From contig NC_087070.1 of the NCBI RefSeq assembly GCF_963678635.1, positions 33,245,955 through 33,309,954 on the forward strand: a stretch of DNA of 64,000 nt. The letters run 5' to 3'. A program made the translations under genes and the position numbers. The first letter of the stretch is position 1. Each line of letters begins with the position of its first letter. This DNA comes from Symsagittifera roscoffensis. Lineage: Eukaryota > Xenacoelomorpha > Acoela > Convolutidae. The notes beneath the pieces are model-generated. The model did not search any database. It saw only the letters and a program-made list of their open reading frames with translations, and was not told the origin of the DNA. This document shows, piece after piece, positions 35,722-47,670 of this stretch.

Positions 35722-37208
35722 CGTTTTTTTCTTCAAACAAATTTTCTTCTAACTAGCCAATTTTGACAGTTTTTCTATATCATTCAAAAAGTAGGGTTGC
35801 CCTGAGCTTAATTGTCGCTTTGAGATAATTCACCAGTGATCAATTTTCGTAAAGTTACTTGGGTTTAAAGATTGCCGTTTTGGCCAATTTGGATAACTAA
35901 CGCGCTATAATTGCGCGCTGTTAACGCGTAAGCGAAGACTCAGTCTGTCGGAGAAATCGTTCCAAATTAGTTGAAGGAGGCTTAAGGGCCATAATTAGTG
36001 TGTTACTAGGAGCAAAAGTTATCACTTTGTACTTTATATGGCTTGTGGGGGATGATTTTCACAAAAAATCTCTTGTTTTTTCATATTTTCATTTTATTTT
36101 TATTACATTTATATTTTTTGTGCTATCATTGCTCCATTGACCTTAAAAAGCAGTTGGAACTCTCGGGGGTTCGCCTTGATACGAGCAGTCTTGTTTTATT
36201 TTTATATTGAATGACAATTAAACTCAACAAGAATAGATTTTTATTCATTTTATTCAGATGCGGGTAATTATGCAAAAAGCAACGCTCGCTCATAAAGTAT
36301 GTTGCATAATTTAAACAAAAATTGGTTGGTTACCACCTACTACTCAACTTGAACATTTTTTGCTACTTTAATTTTTGTTCCTCAATTATTGTTCTTTAAA
36401 TTTTACTTTCGAATAATTTTCTTTAGAAACTTCGAGAAACTTTGAGGTAACGTTTGAAAATCCGAGCGATTTCACCTCAACGAGAAAAAAATTCTGTAAT
36501 GAGCAATTTCTAATTTTTGCATAATCCGAAGTCCACGCGCAGTCTTTTACACAGGATACAGCCATATTCAAATAACAAATTTTCTTTGTTTCAAGTTTTA
36601 ACTTTTATCTAATTGGCATCTAAAACTTAGTTTTATCTGCGTTTTCAATGCCGCTCAACCTGTTGATTTTATTATTTGAGAAAAAGTTAAGTTTTTGTGA
36701 TACGGGCGAAAGCCTTGAATGTTTCGACTGCCTTTTAAGGTCTATTGAGCAGTAAGAACAGGAAAAAACGAATGTAACAAAATAAAGTGATTTTTTTAAA
36801 CTGAGACTTTTTGAGAAAATCATCTCCCCACACGTCAAAAAAGTACAAAGCGATAAATTTCACTACTTGTCACAAATCAATTACGGCAAATCAGCTTCTT
36901 TCAAACAGTTTGGAATGTTTACTAAGACGGATCAAATCTCCGCTTACGCGTTAATAGCGCGAAATATATCGCGCGTTAGTTGTCCCAAATTTTCCAAAAT
37001 GGTAATCCCCATAATTTTACAAAAATGATCTCAGATAAAATATCTTTTCAAATTTAAGCTCAAGACGTCAATCCCTTCTGAGTAAAGTAGAAAAACTCCG
37101 TTAAAGATGGCTAGTTTCAAATTCAAACTTTGTCTGAAGAAAAAAACCCATCCCGAGCACAAATATTCCGTTACTTTCGATACGAAAGATGGAACAAAAA
37201 GTTACAGG
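35722..37208. mobile_element. Foldback-type inverted-repeat element, copy 2
   Basis: Left arm about 35722-36200 and right arm about 36690-37208 are inverted relatives, with a spacer between. The left arm occurs once here, against twice in copy 1. Its outer 30-odd bases, including the terminal hairpin, are missing, but the right-arm hairpin remains (CTTTCG/CGAAAG at 37173-37187). CG-rich motifs are at 35900-35935 (GCGCGCTGTTAACGCG) and 36940-36980. A 61-codon minus-strand frame in the spacer (36386-36571) contains MAVSCVKDCAWTSDYAKIRN and is frame-broken in copy 1. It is not a recognisable transposase. Confidence 0.55.
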
Positions 37209-37278
37209 GAAAAAAATCTTGCCATCACTAACGTTTGGAAAAAATGTTTAGAATACAATTTCACTACATTGAGTCATG

Positions 37279-37610
37279 TACGAGGTACTGTACTCATCGA
37301 ATAAACTCAGATAAGGTACACCGTCTATTCGTCACGCTATCTTATTTTCGGTCGGATAGATTCGTTCAACTTCTTAGTCTAATAACAATCTTAATCTTAC
37401 TTTTATATCTCCTAGTCTCATAAGATCTAGTGTTTACTAGTTTTTACGAGTTAGTTCTTGGAGTTTACCCAGAAGGAGAAGAACTGTGGTCAAAGATTCA
37501 TTCAAATTGCTCTGGTGCTGAAACTACAAGTAGTTTCAGCAATTTTCAAATTAGTGTCAAATTTAGTGATGGATTTTGATTTGTTAGTTAGTAATATTTT
37601 AAAGAAGTTG
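37279..37610 (-). repeat. LTR of the gypsy-type element, 3' end of copy 2
   Basis: Starts TACGAGGTACTGTACTCATC as at 5941 and stays colinear through the TATA-like TTTTATATCTCC (about 37401), the palindrome at 37517-37540 and GTTAGTTAGTAAT near 37585. It is minus-sense, pairing with the 5' LTR at 55569 to bracket about 18 kb of rearranged element. Confidence 0.6.
37517..37540. other. LTR palindrome, copy 2
   Basis: GCTGAAACTAC and GTAGTTTCAGC are perfect 11-bp complements around AA, equivalent to 6180-6201. Confidence 0.65.
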
Positions 37611-40600
37611 TTTCATAAATATTATAAATGGTTTATATTTTAAAAACTGGTTCCGCCCATCCGGGGTTTAGAGAGCTATTAGTTTTTAATTGTTCAATTG
37701 TAGTGAAGGGAGGTTGAAGTATTTTCCTTTTTGAAGTTTGAGCAGTGACTTCTTGAAGATAGAAGAGATGAAGTTCTTTGGATAGAGGGAAGAAGGTTGT
37801 CCACTTGGGTTCCACGTTTGGATCTCGTTGGATCGTGGTTTGTCTTGGGGTGATTGTGTCAAGACTTCAAATCGATGCAATGATGTGTTGACATCGTTAA
37901 TCTTAGACCAAGATTAAGTGCAAGATGAAGTTCTGACTTTTCCGTATGAAGTGCCGAGTGACTAGGATCGGTATGTGAGGTCAACATCGAGTTGGCCACT
38001 GGTCTGTTTCAATGGTTTTCCTTTGCTGCGATGTTGGGTTCTTTGAGAGTAGTGACTACGGCAGTAAACCTATTAGATTTGTCATTCTAGTGTTGGAATG
38101 TAATCGAGTTGTCATCCTCCTTTGCTGCTCGTTCCCTTGGCTCTAGAAAGTCAAAATGCATTTTTATAGCTACATCTTGTTAGTGAAGTCAGTTTTTAGT
38201 TGTAACTTGTTATTAGTTATTTTCGCAAATTTTTTTTTATTTTAGTTCAGTAATTTTAAAGAGTCGCTCACCCTAGAGCAAATCTCACCGAAAATAGAGT
38301 GTAGATAACAAAACGTGGTTGTAGCGCGGTGGGATAGGCTGGCTAGAGAGCATGCTCAGGTTGTCCCTCTGGTTGGTGATGCCAGGAGTATACCTATATT
38401 TTTTATTTGGGCAGTCTCTTTTTGTGTTCAAACTTTTGTTTCATTTATATTGGATGTTTTTCTCTTTTTTGTTTCCGTTGTGTCCATTTCTCAAAAGTAG
38501 AAAATTGTGTTTTGAGTTTGTCTTTCATTTTTTCTTGTTTTGTTTGGTTTCATGAAGACTTGACATTGAGTTCCAAAATATTAAATTATCCAATTTTAAC
38601 CTGGTTTTTGTCCGGTTTGGGTACCGTTGGACTTTCTTTCTTATTCATGCTATTAGTTTGTGGTTTTGCGGCGTTAGTAACTTGCGTTGGTTAGTTTAAG
38701 CTTACCCTTATAATTCCTTCCAAGCTGGTTAAAGGAAATGTTGAAACGTGTGAAAACAAGTAGGAGTTGTTGTCAGTTAGTTTTGAAACTAGAAATTCAT
38801 TTATTAAACAATTCTTCGTGGGCGAGTTGTGCGAGTTTATGAAACGAGCATGTGAATTGTGGGCGAGTGAAGAGAGTGAAAACTTACAAAAAAGCTTTCC
38901 TTTAATTAATTGCAGTTTTTTATGAATTTATTACTTTTTATTATTGAAATCTACTAGTGAGTTATCAATATGCTGCTGGTTGAATAGAAGTCTACTGTTT
39001 TAATAGATTAATTCACTTGTTAAATCAAATTTTATAAACCCAAAAAAATTGTTTACAATTTTTTAATTGGGTTTCGTTTGTTTTTTAGAATATTGATTGG
39101 AGAAATCTAAAAAAAGAAAGTGAAACTGGATCATTTGTAAAGGTTGTTAAGTGTTTTTAGGTATTTGTAAGTTGAAGTATTTACTTATACCTACAAAGGG
39201 TTGTCGTCTGCAGAAACTTTTTATGGAAAATTAGTGCGAAGGTGCGATGATGTTGGAAGTTTTGCAAGCATGCGGATAGAGTTTTTAGTCTGAAGGAGAG
39301 GCCAGAGACGCTCTAGCGCTTGGATGTTATTTAGTTCTTCATTATTAAGTTGTACAACGACGTGTTTTGAGTTAGGTTGTACAAACTCAAATTTTTTCAG
39401 TTTTAAGTACGTATTCTATTTTGCGGATATCAATTGGCTGTATATAATCATGGGGGATGATTAGTGGGCGGAGTCATCAACATAGTAGGATTTGGTTAGT
39501 GGGCAGATTTTATATACTAGTCGGATTGGATCATAGTTTCAGAGGATAACGTGAAGGTTAGTATGTTTATATAAAAAGTGAAATTTAGGAAGTAAAATGA
39601 AGTGTATTTGGAGTTAATGTTTTTAAATCTGCGTTGTGGATTTCGTGATGGTGTTAGTGGTTTTGGATCAATTTTTAATAGGTGTACTTGTATGTCAACT
39701 TTGTGCGTAGTATTATTTCATGTAAGCAGTGTAAGTCACGTTTCTTATGTTTAAGGAAGTGAAAGGTTAGTGCAAAATGGTTGAATTTTTTAAAATAAGA
39801 TTCATATGATCTAGTGTTCTTTAGTGCAGTGGCAAGGATATTGTCATATTTTTTATTTGAGCTATTAATGTTAAATACATATTCTGATTAGAAAAGTGAT
39901 AGTGTGAAGTCGAAGAAAGTGTGGGAACTAAACTATGTTCATCGACAAAATTCAGTTGGTCGTTGTTAGTGGTCTGGAAGTAAACGTATTCTGGAAAAAA
40001 AAGTGAGTTGTATTTTAGGAACTTTTTTGTACTATTATGAACAGGATGAAGGTAAAGTAGTCATCCTGGTCGGGAGTGGCTCAATAGTTGGGATTGTGCA
40101 TTGGGATGTTTACGTTTGAAAACTCTATGGGCTCGTGTTCCTTTTTTATTTGGTGGTTAACTTGAGGGTTCAGAGGTCGACATGTAGTGCGATAGCCGAT
40201 GAATTGTTAGTGTATGACGATTTTGAAGCTGTTGTTGTAGTGTGACGAAGTTATCTAGTTCATGCTCTGGTTCGCTCATCTAAAGTTGACGGACTGGGCT
40301 CGGTGTCTGCTGTTTCTATATCGGAATTGTTAAACTGGGAAATTTTGTCAAAGTGAGTTTGTGTGGAATCGCCAGAGTCCATGTGTGGTGAGTTAGTACT
40401 GAATGTGGATAAGAGAGAGGAAGTTAAATCAGAAATGGAGATGCGAGAGGAAGGAGGTTTGAGGTTTGATAGGAAGGAAAGGGAAAGGTTGAGGGGTACA
40501 GTCTAGCGGCTCATCGTGGGCTAAAATATGGTTGTTTTGAGAACGGAAATTTGTGGTAAGTGGGTGTTCTACAATCTGTTCATATTTGTCGTCAATATTT

Positions 40601-41085
40601 GTCTGATGGAGTGCTGTATGAGTTACTGGGCCTTAGAAGTAGCTCTGACTTGGAGAGGTGTCATTTACTATTGTTCTTTCATAATTTTGTGGAACTATAA
40701 ATAAAGGGTGATTGTTATGTAGGTTATGTATTTCTGGTGGTGCCGTTGGTGTTGGGTTTGTATTGTCTTGTGAAGAATGGTTTGCGCTCGGTATGATTGA
40801 TAGTTTTTCATTGTATTCGCTGATTTGAGCGTTGAGAAGAATGTGATTAATAGAAAATTCATGCAATTGTTCTACGAGCTACGCTTGCTTGTTTGTCTAC
40901 CTGTGTATGTATTGCGCATGTGTTTTAGAATTTTTCCAGGTGTCAGAAAAAAATCCGAAAAAATTAAACAGCGTAATATATAGTTAGTCTTTCTAAGATG
41001 TAGCTGAGCCATCCTAGAAAAGCGAGAAGTTAGTTTATTAAGTTGACAAAACAGAGAATGTTTCTAGGTGATATATCTTGTGGTG
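37611..41085 (-). pseudogene. Decayed 3' part of the third ORF, copy 2
   Basis: Colinear with 6271-9600 but independently mutated. The best surviving minus-strand frame is 40633-40866, 77 codons, starting MHEFSINHILLNAQISEYNE and rich in Asn, Pro and Thr. Its equivalent in copy 1 (about 9120-9350) is broken. Plus-strand frames at 38315-38694 are shadows. About 430 bp corresponding to 9600-10040 are absent at about 41090. No domain is recognised. Confidence 0.4.
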
Positions 41086-41370
41086 GTCTTGAGGTTTTTT
41101 GTAGAATATAAGGGAATCTTTTATAACATCGTTTATATTCAAAAACTTATAAAGTTGATACTTTTTTAGTACACTTGTAGTACCAGATTATGTTTTCTTC
41201 GTAGTCAATACTGCTAATGCCAATGATTGTAGTAATTGAGTAGGTTCAAGTTCGCACAAGTGATGAAGTGTTTCTAGTTCGGATAATGAATTTTCTGGAA
41301 AATTTCTAATTAGTGCGTAATCTAGTTTGATATCCAGTTATACATCATAGTGTGCAGAAATATGTGCATA
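41086..41370 (-). pseudogene. Env-like remnant at the deletion junction, copy 2
   Basis: Matches 10040-10330 of copy 1: AACATCGTTTAT near 41126, ACTTGTAGTACCAGA near 41174, and GATGAAGTGTTTCTAGTTCGG near 41262. The best-preserved 136-codon segment of copy 1 is missing from the left side of this junction. Only fragments of the reading frame survive. Confidence 0.4.
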
Positions 41371-41863
41371 GTCCGGGAAAACGTGAAAGTTTACTAATTT
41401 GCGATTTGATTCTTAATTTTAATCGTCAATTTTAATCGTCTTAGTTAGTCTTTGCAATCTTCTGGGTTTAGATGTAAGAGTCTTTTGATTTTACTTTGAT
41501 AAAAAAGATTCGTGATCGAGCCTTTTTTTTCCGTTTGAAACTTGTGAGCAAGGTTCCTCTTTCTCTGAAAAACATTTTGTAAATTATATCCTGTTTAAGT
41601 TGTAGCTCGTTCCTTTGATTAAATTGGTGCTATTATATTTTTTGATTATATGTCTGTGGTTCAGACTCGCATTGTTTTACTTGACTTATGTAATGTTTTT
41701 TGATGATTTTCTTCACAATCATAATGTGTAATAGAAGATCCCGTAGTCCTGTCCGGGGGAAAGATTTTGATAAGGTAGAGGTTTTAAAGGGGAGAGGTTT
41801 GTAAGTAGAAAAACTATTAAAAGATACATGTGTAAGTTTTTGGTTAGTATGGGTTTTAGAATG

Positions 41864-42850
41864 TTATTTATCCAGAAGTCTTTTTGGCAAATCTATTGTT
41901 TTTATAGATAAATTTTGCTGTAATAAATGGAGGAAGTAACGATTGAGCTGTTTATTTGGTGGAGCTAGAGGTAGTGGGCGATGAACTAATTTATTTAGTT
42001 TTACTGTTTTTTTCAATTTTAGGTGTTGAATCATCTTGTGCATAAATCTGTATATTAAACTCATTATATCTCTGTGGATGCCGTGTCTAAATTCTAAGCG
42101 GTTTAGTTCCCATTTATGTTGTCTACTGCTGTCAAGATGTTGACCAACTAGGGGAGAGGGTGCTACGAAGGTGTCTCAATTTAATTTTAGAGGTATATTA
42201 GGGGCAAAAAGTTCACGATATCGATCGTCTAAAATTGTAGGGAAATTCATGGGAAAGGTTGTGGTTGGAGTTTGATTTGTCGTTGAAAAAGTTGATGGTA
42301 GTGAGAGGGTTTCTGGTATTGACAGGGAGGTATCAGATGATAGATCTCTAGGGTCGTTTACTAAGTTTGGTTCGCCTTGAGTGAAAACTTGTGTAATCCA
42401 ATATGTTGAAGTGGGTGGGGGGTTTAAAGGGTTTTCAAGATTTTTTTGGGAAGTTGGTGTTGATCCCAAGCAATCAGATGGTATATGTGGGGTATTTTGT
42501 GTGAAATAGTATGTAATGATGGGGGAGTACTTTTAATTGTATTACTAGAGTGGTCTAAAGTGTTTGGAGCTGGTGATGAGGGTATATTGAAAAGAGTTCT
42601 GGGCGTGGCGAAGTTTCTATTTTGTCGGAGATAGATAATTTGTTTTTCTATTGTGGATGTTTGTTTTCGGTTTTGGCTTGGATGGCTAGTTCCATTAAGA
42701 TCTTTTTGGGGAAAAGCGTAGACTTCATATGTTGGTTTGTATTGTGGTTCGCTTAAAGGTGCGTGCCGGATTGCTGGTATCAAAGGTTCAGATAGTGATG
42801 CGTGATTTTCTTCGAATGTATAGGAGTTTCTTGAAAAGAGATTCGTTTGT
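41864..42850 (-). pseudogene. Pro/Ser/Thr-rich third ORF, copy 2a
   Basis: Frames 42783-42424, 42469-42176 and 42064-41864 follow one another on the minus strand and parallel 12076-11254. They include HAPLSEPQYKPTYEVYAF, SLPSTFSTTNQTPTTTFPMN and KTIDLPKRLLDK. Upstream, at about 42850-43218, is one diverged relative of the 651-bp unit, which retains a TAG at codon 46 of the plus-strand frame. Confidence 0.5.
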
Positions 42851-43219
42851 TTGGTTTGGTTTTGGTGTCCTTTGGGGATCCTGGGATGTCGTGGTCGGTA
42901 GGTTTTGATAGGTGGGTTGTTGATTAGCAGATTTGAAGTTTGCTGAATTATCTTTTTTCAATTAAAACTATGTTCTTTATAGTATTATTCTATAGAATTG
43001 ATCAACAGTGTTATGGCTAGTTCAAAGAAGGTTATTGCCTTTTTATGCAATTACAAATCGACAAAAGTGAGAAAAATTACGAAAAGAAGAAAGATGACTT
43101 TCTTATTAAATAAATGTCCTTACATTTAGGTAGCTGTTAAAGTTTCGTACATGAAGAGGTGGTCCAGGATTTTTGAGAAATTACAATAGGCCTCTATGAG
43201 GGAAATGGAAGATTACAAG

Positions 43220-43760
43220 GGTTTCCTGCTTCTTTCAAAAAAATTTATTAGGATCTAAGATTTTTCAGCGTTGCATTTTTTTTTTCGGGTAATTTGGGTA
43301 TATAATTGTTTTCCTGTTTTCAAGTCGGAATTTTTTTCGTTTTGACAAAAACTTTTGAATAGTTTGTCTTGAAAAGTGTTGCTTTATTTTTATAAGCGTC
43401 TTCTGTTTCAGGATAACATTGAAAACGTGTTAAGATGTTTTCAATACCGTCGATATTAATTTGACCTGGTGGGTTTGACCTTATTTTGTTGGGGTTGTCT
43501 TCTTCAAAAGAAATTGAATCTATAATTTAGTTTGGAGAAATTTAACCATTCTTACGTGGATTTCAGCAACTTGAAAAGTGGTACACATAGGTTGCCTGGC
43601 TTCGAGTGGTAGGATTACAGTAACCTTGGTCATTTTTACAAGACAAGCGTATTCCTTGATATTAAATAGTATCGTCTTTCAAGTCACGTGTTAATTGTAC
43701 TTTTTCTAACTGATAGTTCCAATCAAAAATTTTAATTTTTTGATATCCTTTGTTTTTGTG
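43220..43760 (-). pseudogene. Env-like Cys-bearing segment, copy 2b
   Basis: Aligns with 10430-10930: GATCTAAGATTTTTCAGCG near 43253, GACCTGGTGGGTTTGACC near 43463, and the Cys-coding block around 43580-43640. The frame is interrupted, as in copy 1. It begins at a junction, not at a start codon. Confidence 0.4.
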
Positions 43761-44439
43761 TCAGCTTTACAATTAGATGGATTAATAAATTCAATTGTCA
43801 TGTAAGTCATAAGATAAGCATACGTGTGCCCCGTTGAACGTGTATTTAGCGTCCAGTTAAATATGACCTTGGTGTATTTCAAGTTCTGGTTGATGTACAG
43901 AGTCTGGGAAAACTTGAAAGTTTACTTATTTGCGATTTGATCCTTTATTTTAACCGTCAATTTTAATCGTCTTAGTTAGTCTTGGCAATCTTCTGGGTTT
44001 AGATGTAAGAGTCTTTTGATTTTACTTTGATAAAAAAGATTCGTGATCGAGCCTTTTTTTCCGTTTGAAACTTGTGAGCAAGGTTCCTCTTTCTCTGAAA
44101 AACTTTTTGTAAATTATATCCTGTTTAAGTGTAGCTCGTTCCTTTGATTAAATTGGTGCTATTATATGTTTTGATTATATGTCTGTGGTTCAGACTCGCA
44201 TTGTTTTACTTGATTTATTGCGTACTTATGTAATGTTTTTTGTTGATTTTCTTCACAATCATAATGTGCAATAGAAAATCCCGTAGTCCTGTCCAGGGGA
44301 AATACTTTGATAAGGTAGATGTTTTAAAAAACAAGGGGAGAGGTTTGCAAGTAAAAAAAAACTATTAAAAGATACATGTGTAAGTTTGTCCTTAGTATGG
44401 GTTTTAGAATGTTATTTATCCAGAAGTCTTTTTTGCAAA

Positions 44440-45420
44440 TCTATTGTTTTTATAGATAATTTTTGCTGTAATAAATGGAGGAGGTAACGATTGAGCTGTT
44501 TGTTTGGTGGAGCTAGAGGTAGTGGGCGATGAACTATTTTATTTAGTTCTACTGTTTTTTCAATTTTAGGTGTTGAGTCATCTTGTGCATAAATCTGTAT
44601 ATTATGTTCTTTATATCTCTGTGAGTGTCGTGTCTAAATTGTAAGCGGTTTAGTTCCCATTTATGTTGTCTACTGCTGTCACGATGTTGACCAACTAGGG
44701 AAGGGGGTGCTACGAATGTGTCTCAATCTAATTTTAGAGGTATTTTAGGGGCAAAAAGTTCACGATATCGATCGTCTAAAATTGTAGGGAAATTCAGGGG
44801 AAAGGTTGTGGTTGGAGTTTGATTTGTTGTTGAAAGGGTTGAAGGTGGTGAGAGGATTTCTGGTACTGACAGGGAGGTATCAGATGATAGATCTCTAGGG
44901 TCGTTTAGTAAGTTTGGTCCGCCTTGAGTGAATACTTGTGTAATCCAATGTGGAAGACGTTGTTTTGGAGGGGGGTTAAAGGGTTTTCAAGAATTTGTTG
45001 GGAAGTTAGTGTTGATTCTAAACAGTCGGATGGTATATGTGGGTTTTTTTTGTTGTGAAGTAGAGTGTAATGATGGGGGAGTGTAATGACCTCTTTAGTA
45101 ATTTGAATTGTATTACTAAAGAGGTCTAAAGGGTTTGGAGCTGGTGATGAGGGTATATTGAAAAGAGTTCTGGGCGTGCCGAAGTTTCTATTTTGTCGGA
45201 GATAGATTATTTGTTTTTCTATTGTGGATGTTTGATTTCGGTTTTGGCTTGGATGCCTAGTTCGTTTAAGATCTTGTTCCAGGGAAGTGTAGACTTTATA
45301 TGTTGAGTCGTATTGTGGATCGCTTAAAGGTGCGTGGCGGTTTGCTGGTATCAAAGGTTCAGATAGTCATGCGTGTCTTCCTTCAAATGTATAGGGAGTT
45401 TCTTGAAAAAAATGCGTGTG
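44440..45420 (-). pseudogene. Pro/Ser/Thr-rich third ORF, copy 2b
   Basis: The 149-codon minus-strand frame at 44905-45354 contains HAPLSDPQYDSTYKVYTS and SSPAPNPLDLFSNTIQ. A short insertion near 45085-45120 duplicates a stretch containing CTCTTTAGTAAT, which appears inverted nearby (ATTACTAAAGAGG). Downstream to 44440 the reading frame is broken. Confidence 0.5.
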
Positions 45421-45856
45421 GATGATTGATATGATTTGTTTGGCTTAATTTTGGTGTCGTTGGGAGGTCCTGTGATGACGCGGTCGATGGGTGTTGTTAG
45501 GTTGGTTTTTGATCAGCAATTTTGAAGCTTTTCCACTATCTTTTTTCAATTAAAACAATGTTTTTTATAGTATTCTTCTATAGAAATAATCAAGAGGACT
45601 GTGGCTAGTGCAAAGAAGGTTATTGCTTTTTTATGCACTTACATATGATCAAAATTAGGGAATTTAGAAAAATTAGAAAAATTACGGAAAGAAGAAGGAT
45701 GCCCTTCTTATTAAAAAAATGTCCTAAGTTAGTTGTACCTGAAGAGGTGGTTCAGGATTTTTGAGAAAACACAATAGGCCTTTATGAGCAATTGGAAGAT
45801 TACAAAGAAGCTGTAAAAAATTGAAGAAAGGAGAAAGGATATTTCTTAAGTATTTA

Positions 45857-46039
45857 TTATGAAAAAAGACAAAGTTGAAAAAAAGTTGCAATAAGTAGAA
45901 CAAATTTTAATATGATTGTACTGAAATCTTGAATTGATCGAGAGAGAAGCATTTGAGAATTGATTTGGTTCGTCAAAAATATTTTTGTTTTTCGAGTTGG
46001 AAATCGAGTGTGGTCGGAGTGTTCATTGACTTTTGACAA
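45857..46039 (-). other. 60-codon frame after integrase (also 47990-48172)
   Basis: Starts MSKVNEHSDHTRFPTRKTKI and ends in a hydrophobic FVLLIATFFQLCLFS. It is open in both tandem units, and a similar frame lies at 29922-30113. It may be the remains of a short ORF or leader of the third ORF. No family is recognised. Confidence 0.25.
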
Positions 46040-46849
46040 GTGGGTTGGATATTGGCAATTTGTGATGAAGAAAAGTCTGAAGGTCTAGGAAAGAGCATCC
46101 TAGTTTTGTTTTTATTTACTGGATGGCTAATGATTTTTGTGAGATTATATCAACTTTAGGCTGATTGATCATGTCGGATTTTGTCTTTAGGCTTATCTTT
46201 AATGTTTTTCCTTGGGGGAATAGTGCTGTATAAGCTGGGACAATATTATTGATATTTGTATAGGTGATAGGAGAGTGTTGTAACATTTATAGGATGTTTA
46301 ATTGGATTGTCAAATAAAAGCGTATTGCTCATTTTTAACCAGGAGGTCTGGTAATTACAGTTTTATGTCCAATTGATGTTTGTAAATTGTCGGCTAGTGA
46401 AGTGGTGCAAAATGTGATGATGTTTCGAGATGATTTTGATTGGTTGAACTTGAACTAGTTTGTTCAATGAATAATTAATAAAGAAAATGATATAATTCAA
46501 AATAATCTGAGTTTATTGAAAGTGTTTTTATTTAATCAGGGATTTGTTTCTGAAATTCTTTTTTCTACAATATTTTAGATTGTGGAATGGTTTTATAATC
46601 TTTTCGTGGTTGACTTCGGGGTCGTGATGTTTTACGTTGTTGTGATTTATCGTGGTAGAATTTTTTCTTCTAGTTTAGGATTAAGTTTTTTTCGCAGGTT
46701 TATTCTTTTGATTAATCATTGTATCTTCTTGTGGAGTGGTTTTAATCATTTGTTTTTTTTATTTTTAGTAAAATTGATGAGTGATTGAATTGATGGTTTT
46801 CTTTTTGGTCATTCAAACTTTTGTACAATTCTTAATCCTGTAAAGGAGT

Positions 46850-47670
46850 ATAATCATGTTAATTCGCGAAGGGTGTATTCTTTTGAGTGATATGACACAA
46901 GACTGTTTATCTGTTGAATTATTCTTTCTGTTTAATAATCAGTAAGTTTAAAAGTAACGTCAGTGGGTTTGTCATTTTTTTGATATGGTCCTTTTTGTAT
47001 AGGTTGTATTCTTTCAGGTATTTATTTTTGTGTTATATTATTTGGAATTACATGATATGTACCAATTTTTAAATTTTTAGCTCGTGTTAAAGGTGACATT
47101 ATTTGTGATCGAATCTTTTGTCTTTGTAAAAGCTTTTGAGCTTTTTTTGATATAGTTCAATGTGTTTCGTTTATTTCGATTTGGAACCCAATCGGTATGT
47201 GTTCCAGAGGTTAATTTTAGGACTTGTGGATGGTGAAAATGATCTTCTTTGTCTGTATGTATTGTTAAATCATGACAAATTGAATCTTTAGTAGGTTTGC
47301 AATAAATTTGTGCGTTTTTTGAGGAGTTTGTTTTGAGCAATTTTAGTTTCCGTGGTTTTTGATTGAAAACCTTTTCAGATGGTGATAGTCCTAAGGATGT
47401 TGTTTTTTTTTTGTGAATTATAAGCTAATGGAAATAGTTTTAAGTCAGCTGACCATTCAGTGTAATTAGTATCGTTAGTATCGTTTGCATTTATGATACA
47501 TCTAAGATATTCCCGTAAGACCGGTTCATACCTTCAACTAAACCACTAGTCCATGGGGAATGAGATAATCGGGGTTTATTTTTAATATTAGAAAGATGGC
47601 ATAATGTGATGATATCGTTGTTTATGAATTCAGTACCATTGTCTGTTACAAGGATTTCGGGTAAACCATT
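46850..47670 (-). pseudogene. Truncated integrase, tandem unit 1
   Basis: The minus strand keeps the second catalytic Asp (codon at 47641-47643, in a TDNGTEF context) and the catalytic Glu (codon at 47533-47535, in GLVEGMNRS) with exactly 35 residues between them. The frame at 47340-47077 is the region after the core, and a GPY motif follows at 46983-46991. Everything upstream of the second Asp is cut off at the tandem junction. This unit preserves GPY, which is RPY in unit 2. Confidence 0.7.

Larger units (their letters stand above)
41371..45700. repeat. About 2.5-kb tandem duplication in the third-ORF region
   Basis: GGGAAAACNTGAAAGTTTACT occurs at about 41381 and 43906, the CGATATCGATCGTCTAAA block at about 42212 and 44761, and CACGATCGAGCC-type sequence at about 41509 and 44041. 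The offset is about 2.5 kb. The join is at about 43218, where the satellite-like unit sequence GAAGATTACAAGG abruptly meets env-like sequence. The second copy contains an env-like segment (43220-43760) that the first has lost. Confidence 0.65.
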
